From: Actinomadura harenae
Lineage (GTDB): Bacteria; Actinomycetota; Actinomycetes; Streptosporangiales; Streptosporangiaceae
Direction: 5' to 3'
NCBI RefSeq assembly: GCF_003696215.1
Contig: NZ_RFFG01000001.1
Location: 62,001-126,000 of the forward strand
Length of the DNA stretch: 64,000 bases
Shown here: positions 51,901 through 60,990 of the stretch, one piece after another
How positions within the stretch are numbered: the stretch's first letter is position 1
Layout of the letters: each line of letters opens with the position of its first letter
The notes under the pieces: model-generated
Told to the model about the DNA's origin: nothing
Seen by the model: only the letters and a program-made list of their open reading frames with translations
The model's database searches: none
Translations under genes and position numbers: made by a program

Positions 51901-54900
51901 TCGGACGGCTCGGACGACTTCGCCACCGTGATCCCCGGGTTGTGGACGGCCTCCACCGTCTCCTCCGAGGGCGGCGACTCGATCGGCTCGGTCGCGCCGG
52001 GCGGCGTGCCGTGGGCGGTGGCCGAGTCGATGATCGCGCCGTGGTCGACGTCCTGCTGCGTCGTCACGTAGGTCGCGGTGCAGGTGGTGCTCTGACCGGG
52101 AGCCAGCGTCGTCGTGCCGCAGGTGATCGCGGACAGGCCCGGGTGGGCGTCGGTGACGCCCACGTTGTTCAGGGTCAGGTTCCCGGTGTTGGTGACGTGG
52201 TAGGTGTACGTGATCTGCTGGCCGGCGGCCGAGTACGTCGTCGGCTCGGCCGTCTTCGTCACGGTCATCGCCGGGTTGGGCGTCGCGATGACGGTGTCCT
52301 CGGACGGCGGCGACTCCAGCGGCGGACCGGTCGGCGGTGTGCCGTGGCCGGTGGCGACGTTGTGGATCGAACCGGCGTCGACGTCCGCCTGCGTGGTCGT
52401 GTAGGTCGCCGTGCAGTCGGTGCTCTCACCGGCGGCCAGGGTCGTCGAGTTGCAGATGACCGCGGACAGGCCCGGCAGGGCGTCGGTGACTCCGACGTTG
52501 GTCAGGGTCACGTTGCCCGTGTTGACCACGTGGTAGGTGTACGTGATCGTCTGGTTCGGGCCGGAGAACGTGGACGGATCGGCCGACTTGGCCACCGTGA
52601 TCCCCGGGTTGTGGACGGCGTCGACCGTCACCTCCGACGGCTCCGACTCGGTCGGCTCGTCGTTGGGCGTCGTGCCGTGCGCGGTCGCCGCGTTGGTGAT
52701 CGAGCCGTTGTCGACGTCCTGCTGCGTCACCACGTACGTCGCGGTGCAGGTCGTGCTCGCACCGGGCGCCAGGACCGTGGTGCCGCAGACGATCGCGGAC
52801 AGGCCGGGCAGGGCGTCGGTGATGCCCACGCCGTGCAGGGTGACGTTGCCCGTGTTGACGACCTCGTAGGTGTAGGTGATCGTCTGTCCGGCCGCCGAGT
52901 ACGTCGTCGGCTCGGCGGACTTCTGGACGGTCATCGCGGGCTCGGGCACCGAGATGACGGTGACCTCGGACGGCGGCGACTCCTCCGGCGTCCCGCTCGG
53001 CGGTGTGCCGTGCGCGGTCGCCACGTTGTGGACCAGGCCGTTGTCGACGTCCTGCTGCGTGGTCACGTAGGTGGCCGTGCAGGTCGCGGACTCACCGGCG
53101 CTCAGCGTGGTCCGGTCGCAGGTGATCCCGGTCAGGCCCGCGAGGTTGTCGTCGACGCCGACGTTCGTCAGGGTCACGTTGCCCGTGTTGACCACGTGGT
53201 AGGTGTAGGTGATCGTCTCGCCCGGACCGGAGAACGAGGTCACGTCCGAGGACTTGGCCACCGTGATCCCCGGGTTGGCGATCGCCGTCACCGTCGCTTC
53301 CGACGGTCCCGATTCGGTCGGTTCGGTCGCGCCCGGCGCGGTGCCGTGCGCGGTCGCCGAGTTGGTGATCGAGCCGTTGTCGACGTCCTGCTGCGTCGTC
53401 GTGTAGGTGGCGAAGCAGTCCGTGCTCTGGCCGACGGCGAGCGTGGTCAGGTCGCAGGTCGCACCGGACACCCCCGGCAGGACGTCGGTGATGCCGACGT
53501 TGCTCAGGGTGACGTTGCCCGTGTTGGTGACGTGGTAGGTGTACGTGATCTGCTGGCCGGCGGCCGAGTACGTCGTGGGCTCGGCCGTCTTCTCCAGCGT
53601 GAGCGCCGGGCTCGGCACCGAGGTGACGGTCACGCTGTCCGGTGTCGACTCCGTGGGCTCGGTCGCGCCCGGCGCGGTGCCGTGCGACGTCGCCAGGTTG
53701 GTGATCGAACCGGCGTCCACGTCCGCCTGCGTCGTCGTGTACGTCGCGGTGCAGGTCGTGGTCTGGCCGACGGTCAGCGTCGTCAGTTCGCAGGCGACCG
53801 GCGAGACGCCGGACAGTGCGTCGTTGACGCCCACGTCGGTCAGGGTCACGTTGCCCGTGTTGGTGACGTGGTAGGTGTACGTGATCTGCTGGCCGGCGGC
53901 CGAGTACGTCGTCGGGTCGGCCGTCTTCTGCACCGTGATCGCGGGGTTCGGCACGGCGGTCACGGTGACGTCCGACGGCGGCGACTCCTCCGGCGTGCCG
54001 CCAGGCGGAGTGCCGTGCGCGGTCGCCGAGTTGTGGACGGCGCCGTTGTCCATGTCCGCCTGCGTCGTCACGTAGGTCGCGGTGCAGGTCGTGCTCGCAC
54101 CGGCGGCCAGCGTGGTCACCGGGCAGTTGATCGCGGACAGGCCCGGCAGGTCGTCGGTGACGCCGACGTCGGTCAGCGTCACGTTGCCCGTGTTGACCAC
54201 GTGGTAGGAGTACGTGATCGCCTGACCCGCGCTGGAGAACGTGGACGGGTCGGCCGACTTGGCCACCGTGATCCCCGGGTTCGGGACGGCCGTCACGACC
54301 GCCTCCGACGGGCCGGACACGGTGGGCTCGGTCGCCCCGGGCGCCGTGCCGTGCGCGGTCGCCACGTTGTGGACGGATCCGTTGTCGAGATCCGCCTGCG
54401 TCACCGTGTACGTCGCGGTGCAGGCCGTGCTGTCACCGGGCGCCAGGGTCGTCGATCCGCAGAGCGCGGGTGTCACGCCGGGCAGATCGTCGGTGATGCC
54501 CACGTTGTTCATGGTCACGTTGCCCGTGTTGACGACGTGGTAGGTGTAGGTGATCTGCTGGCCCACCGCCGAGTAGGTCGCCGGGTCGGCGGTCTTCTGG
54601 ATCTCGAGCGCCGGAGCGGCCTCCGCCAGGACGGTGACCTCCGACGGCGGCGACTCCTCCGGGATCCCGCTCGGCGGAGTGCCGTGCGCGGTCGCCGAGT
54701 TGTGGACCGAACCGGCGTCCAGGTCGGCGAGCGTCGTCACGTAGGTGGCCGTGCAGGTCGCGGTGCCACCGGCGGGCAGCGTGGTCGTGTCGCAGGTGAC
54801 CCCGGACAGCCCCGGCAGCGCGTCGTTGATCCCGACGTCGGTCAGGGTCACGTTGCCGGTGTTCGTCACGACGTAGGTGTAGGTGATGGTCTGACCCGGG

Positions 54901-57900
54901 CCGGAGAACGTCGTCGGCTCGGCCGACTTCGCCACCGTGATCCCCGGGTTGTGCTCGGCGGTCACGACCGCCTCCGACGGACCGGACACGGTCGGCTCGG
55001 TCGCCCCCGGCGCCGTGCCGTGGGCATTCGCCACGTTGTGGATGGATCCCCTGTCGAGATCCGCCTGGGTCGTCGTGTAGGTCGCGGTGCAGGTCGTGCT
55101 CTCACCGGGAGCCAGGACGGTCGTCGGGCAGAACGCGGGTGTCACGCCCGGCAGGTCGTCGGTGATACCGACGTTGTTCAGGGTCGTGTTGCCCGTGTTG
55201 GTGACCTGGTAGGTGTAGGTGATCTGCTGGCCCGCCGCCGAGAACGTCGTCGGGTCCGCGGACTTCTGCAGCTGGATCTCCGGGCTCGGCACCGCCAGGA
55301 CGGTGAAGTCCGACGGCGGCGAGTCGACCGCGTTGCCGTCCGGTGCCGTGCCGTGCGCGGTCGCCGTGTTGAAGATCGCTCCGGCGTCCACGTCCGCCTG
55401 CGTCGTCACGTACGTCGCCGTGCAGGTCGTGCTCGCGCCGGGCTGCAACGTCGTCGTCAGGCAGGTGACCGGCGACAGGCCGGGCAGGGAGTCCGTGATG
55501 TGGACGTTGTCCAGGGCCACGTTGCCGTCGTTGACGACTTCGTAGCTGTAGTGGATCGTCTCGCCGGCCCCCGAGAACGTGGACGGCGTCGCGGACTTCG
55601 CCACCGTGATCCCCGGGTTCGCGGCGAGGGTCACGATCGCCTCCGACGGAGGCGACACGGTCGGCTCGGTCGATCCGGGCGCCGTGCCGTGCGCGGTGGC
55701 CACGTTGCGGATCTGGCCATTGGCCACGTCCTGCGGCGTCGTGATGTAGGTCGCGACGCAGTCCGTGCTCTCACCGGGCGCCAGGGTGGTCGTCCCGCAG
55801 GTCGCGGGTGTCACGCCGGGCAGATCGTCGGTGATGCCGATGTTGTTCAGGGTCACGTTGCCCGTGTTGGTGACGTGGTAGGTGTACGTGATCTGCTGGC
55901 CGGCCGCCGTGAAGGTCGTCGGCTCGGAGGTCTTCTGCAGCACGAGCGCCGGGTTCGGCACCGCCAGGACGGTCTCCTCCGACGGTGGCGACTCGATCGT
56001 GTCGCCGTTCGGTGTCGAGCCGCGCGCGACCGCCGTGTTGTGGATCGAACCGGCGTCCAGGTCCGCCTGCGTCACCGTGTAGGTCATGGTGCAGTCCATG
56101 GCCTCGCCGGGCGGCAGCGGCGTGCCCGGGCAGCCGACCGGCACCAGGTCGTCGCTGACATGGACGCCGTACAGGGTCACGTTGCCCGTGTTGACGATGT
56201 GGTAGGTGTAGGTGACCTGCTCGCCGACCGACGAGACGGTCTGCGGCGAGGCGGACTTCGCCAGCGTGATCCCCGGGTTGGGCTCGACGGTCACGACCGC
56301 GTCCGCCGGAGGCGACACGGTGGGCTCGGTGGCTCCGGGCGCCGTGCCGTGCGAGGTCGCCGTGTTGGTGATCTTGCCGTTGGCCAGGTCCTGCGGCGTC
56401 GTGATGTAGGTGGCGGTGCAGTCCGTCGTCTCACCGGGCGCGAGCGTCGTCTGCCCGCAGGTGATCAGCGACAGGCCCGGCAGGTCGTCGGTGACGCCCA
56501 CGTCGGTCAGCGTCACGTTGCCCGTGTTGGTGACGTGGTAGGTGTAGGTGATCTGCTGGCCCGGGGCCGAGAACGTCGGCGGCTCGGGCGTCTTCTCGAT
56601 CGTGATCGCCGGGCCCGCCTCGGCGATCACGATGACGTCCGACGGCGGCGACTCGAGGATGCCGCCGTCCGGTGCCGTACCGCGCGCGACCGCCGTGTTG
56701 TGGATCGAACCGGCGTCCAGGTCGGCCTGGGTCGTCACGTAGGTCGCCGTGCACACCATGCTCTCGCCGGCGGTCAGCGTGCTCTCCGGGCAGGTGACCG
56801 GCGACAGGCCCGGCAGGTCGTCGACGACGTGCACGTCGTGCAGGGTCACGTTGCCGTCGTTGACGACGTGGTAGCTGTACGTGATCACATAGCCCGCGGA
56901 CGAGAACGTCGGCGGCTCGGCCGACTTCGCCACCGTGATCCCCGGGTTGTGCTCGGCGGTCACGGTCACGTCCGACGGGTTCGACTCCGTAGGCGTGGGC
57001 GAGCCGGGCGCCGTGCCGTGCGCGATCGCCTCGTTGAAGATCGACCCGTTGTCGACGTCCTGCTGCGTCACGATGTACGTCGCCGTGCAGTGGATGGTCT
57101 CGTGCGGCGCGATGGTCGTGGTCGGGCAGAAGATCTCGAACGGCTGGATCAGGGTGTCCTTGACCCCGACGTCGTTGAGCGTCACGTTGCCCGTGTTGGT
57201 GATCTCGTAGAAGTACGTGATCTGCTGGCCCGCGGCCGAGTAGGTCATCAGGTCCGCGAACTTGTGCAGCATGAGCTCGGGAGTGACCTCGGCGGTGACG
57301 GTCACGTCCGACGGTTCCGACACCGTGGGTTCGGTCGCGCCCGGCGCGGTGCCGTGCGCGGTCGCCTCGTTGAAGATGGATCCGTTGTCGATGTCCTCCT
57401 GCGTGACGGTGTACAGCGCCGTGCAGCCCGTACTCTCACCGGGGTTCAGCGTCGCCGCGCCGCAGGTGGTCCCGAACATGCCGGTCAGCGGGTCGTTGAC
57501 GCCGACGTTGTCCAGGCGGACGTTGCCGGTGTTGGTGACGGTGTAGCTGTAGATGATGCCCTGGCCGACCGTGGTGTAGAGCATCGGGTCGGCCGACTTG
57601 CGGATCTCGATCGCCGGCCGCGGCTCGAGCTCCACGTCCGCCTCGGACGGCTCCGACGTCACGGTCTGGGTCCCGTCGGGCGTGGTGCCGTGGGACGTCG
57701 CCGTGTTGTGGATGCTGCCGTTGTCGACGTCCTGCTGCGTCGTCACGTAGGTCGCCGCGCAGTCCATGGACTCGTCGGGAGCGAGGGTCGTGAGCGGGCA
57801 GCCGATCGGCGACAGGCCGGGCAGGTCGTCGGTGACGCCCACGTTGTGCAGGGTCACGTCGCCGGTGTTGGTGACCTTGTAGGTGTAGGTGATCGTCTCA

Positions 57901-60900
57901 CCGGGGCCCGAGAACGTCGTCGGGTCGGCCGTCTTGTGCACCTCGATCGCCGGGGTGAGAACGGCCGGGATGGTGACCTCCGACGTCGGCGACTCGATCG
58001 GCTCGGTGCCCGGGCCCGGTGGTGTGCCGTGCGCGGTCGCCACGTTGTGGATCGACTCGTTGTCGACGTCCTGCTGGGTCGTGACGTAGGTCGCCGTGCA
58101 GTCCATGGACTCGCCGGGCGCCAGCGTGGTCTGCGGGCATTCGATCGCCGTCAGGCCGGGCAGGTTGTCGGTGACGCCCACGTCGGTCAGGGTCTGGTTG
58201 CCCGTGTTGGTGACCCTGTAGGTGTAGGTGATGGTCTCGCCGGGCCTGGAGTACGAGGTCACGTCGGCCGACTTCGCCAGGGTGATCCCGTGGTTGGGCT
58301 CGGCGGTCACGTCCGCCTCGGCCGGGGCCGACACCGTGGGTTCGGTCCCTCCGGGCGCGGTGCCGTGCGCGGTCGCCGTGTTGTGGATGAGCCCGGCGTC
58401 CAGGTCCTCCTGGGTCGTCACGTACTCCGCCGTGCAGTCCATGCTCTCGCCCGGCGCCAGCGTCGTGGTCGGGCACATGATCGGGCCGAGGCCCGGCAGG
58501 TCGTCGGTGATCCCGACGTCGCTCAGGGTGACGTTGCCGGTGTTGGTGACGCGGTAGGTGTAGGTGATCTGCTGGCCCACCGCCGAGAACGTCGTCGGCT
58601 CGGGCGTCTTGGTCAGCGTGATCGCCGGGCTGGACACGGCCGGGATGGTCACCTCGGCCTGCGGCGAGTCGATCGGCCCGGTGCCGCCGGGCGGCGTGCC
58701 GTGCGCGGTCGCCACGTTGTGGACGGAGCCGAAGTCCACGTCCGCCTGGGTCGTCACGTAGGTGGCGAAGCAGTCCGTGGCCTGGCCGGGAGCCAGCGTG
58801 GTGGTGTTGCAGGTGATCGGCGACAGCCCCGGCAGGTCGTCGGTGACGCCCACGTTGGTGAGGGTCACGTCGCCCGTGTTGAGGATGTGGTAGGTGTACG
58901 TGATCGTCTGGCCGGGGCCCGAGAACGACGGCGGGTAGCCGAACTTCACCAGCGCCATCGACGGGTTGGGCACGCCGGTGACGATCGCCTCCGACGGCGC
59001 CGAATCGATCTCCGCCCCATCGACATTGGTGCCCACGGCGATCGCCGTGTTGACGACGGACCCGCGGTCCATGTCCGCCTGGGTCGGTATGTAGGTGCCG
59101 GTGCAGGTCGTGCTCTGACCGGGATTCAGCACCGTCACCGGGCAGGTGACCGCCCCCGGGCCCAGCAGGTCGTCCCGGACGGCCACATCGGTCAGAGGAT
59201 CGTTGCCGTTGTTGGTGACCACGTAGCTGTAGGTGATCGGCTGGCCCGCGAAGGTGAACGTCGTCGGATCGGCCGACTTCTCGATCGTGAGCGCCGGGTT
59301 GGCCTCGCCCCTCACGGTCGCGGTGGCCGGCGCCGACACGGTGGGCCCGGTCGCGCCCGGCGGGGTGCCGTGCGCCGTCGCCGTGTTGGTGATCTCGCCG
59401 TTGAGCACGTCCTGCGCGGTCGTCGTGTAGGTGCCTATGCAGACCGTGCGGCCCCCTGGCGGCAGCGTCGTCAACGGGCAGGTGACCGGCGACAGGCCCG
59501 TGTGGGCGTCGGTGATGCCCACATCGGTCAGGGTCACGTTGCCCGTGTTGGTGACGACGTACTGGTAGGTGATGACGACCCCGGCGCCGGGGTAGGTCAG
59601 CCTGTTCGGGACCTTCGACAGGGCGATCGACGGGTTGGCCACGGCCGGGACGGTCACCTCGGACAGGGGCGACTCGATCGGTCCGGTCGCGCCCTGCGGC
59701 GTGCCGTGCGCGCTCGCCTCGTTGTGGACGGCGCCCGCGTCGACGTCCGCCTGGGTCGTCGTGTAGGTCGCCGTGCAGTCCGTGCTTCCGCCCGCCGGCA
59801 GGGTCGTGGTGAGGCAGGTCGGCGTCGACAGGCCCGGCAGCGGGTCGTTGATGCCCACGTCGTTCAGGGTCACGTTGCCGGTGTTGGTGACCTTGTAGGT
59901 GTAGGTGATCGGCTGGCCGGCGGCGGTGAACGAGCTCCGGTCGGCCGACTTCGCCACCGTGATCCCCGGGTTGGCCTTGCCGATCACGGTCGCGTCGGCC
60001 GGGGCCGAGTCCGTGGGCTCGGTCGCGGCCGGCGCGGTGCCGTGCGCGACCGCGACGTTGAAGACGGAGCCGTTGTCGAGGTCCTGCTGCGTCGTCACGT
60101 ACGTCGCCGTGCAGGTCATGCTCTCGTTCGGCGCCAGGGTCGTCTGGGGGCAGGTCACCGCCGAGATGCCCGGCAGGTCGTCGGTCACGTTGACGTTCGA
60201 CAGGGTGTCGTTGCCCGTGTTGGTGACCAGGTAGGAGTAGGTGATCTGCTGGCCCGGGGCCGAGAAGGTCGTCGGGTCGGGCGTCTTCACCAGGGTGATC
60301 GCCGGGTCCGCGATGGCCGGGATGGTCACCTGGGACGGCGCGGACACGATCGGCTCGGTCAGGGACTGCGGGATGCCGTGCGCGGTCGCGGTGTTGCTGA
60401 TCGCCCCGGCGTCCACGTCCGCCTGCGTCGTCACGTACGTCGCCGTGCAGTCCATGCTCTGCCCGACGGCCAGCGTCGTCTGCGGGCAGTTCACCGCGGA
60501 CAGACCTGTCAGGTTGTCGGTGACGCCCACGGTGTTCAGGGCCACGTTGCCGGTGTTGGTGACGTGGTAGGTGTAGGTGATCGTCTGACCTGGGTCGTGG
60601 TAGTTGCTCAGGTCGGCCAGCTTGACGATGCTGATCCCGGGGACGACGGGCGCCCTGGTGGTGAGGTCCGACGGTGGCGAGTCGACGGGATCGGTCCCGC
60701 CCTCCGGGACGCCGGACGCTATCGCCACGTTGTGGACGGAGCCCGCGTCGACGTCCGCCTGCGTGACCCTGTAGGTGGCGGTGCAGTCCGTGCCGTCCCC
60801 GGCCGCCAGGGTCGTCGCCGCGCAGGTGATCGCCGACACGCCCGGCAGGTTGTCCCGGACGCGCACGTTGTTCATGGTGACGTTGCCGGTGTTGGTGACG

Positions 60901-60990
60901 CGGTAGGTGTAGGTGAGCGTGTCGCCCACGTTCGTGAAGGTGTCCGGGGAGCCCGACTTCTCCACCCGGAGCGAGGGGACGGCGGCGTCG
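48915..60990 (-). repeat. 36 tandem protein repeats of about 333 bp
   Basis: The units differ at nucleotide level but keep strict length (about 330-336 bp). From about repeat 13 to 34 they alternate between type A (NPGITVAKS start) and type B (PAMTVQKT or similar), with breaks at repeats 22/23 and 29/30. This indicates that two-repeat blocks of about 660 bp were duplicated. Repeats 1-12 are more diverged, and 35-36 are distinct basic caps. Confidence 0.85.

Noticed and set aside
48915-60990. CRISPR-like or satellite DNA because of regular repeats
   Set aside because: The period is about 333 bp with protein-level conservation and an open frame throughout; there are no short identical repeats with unique spacers.
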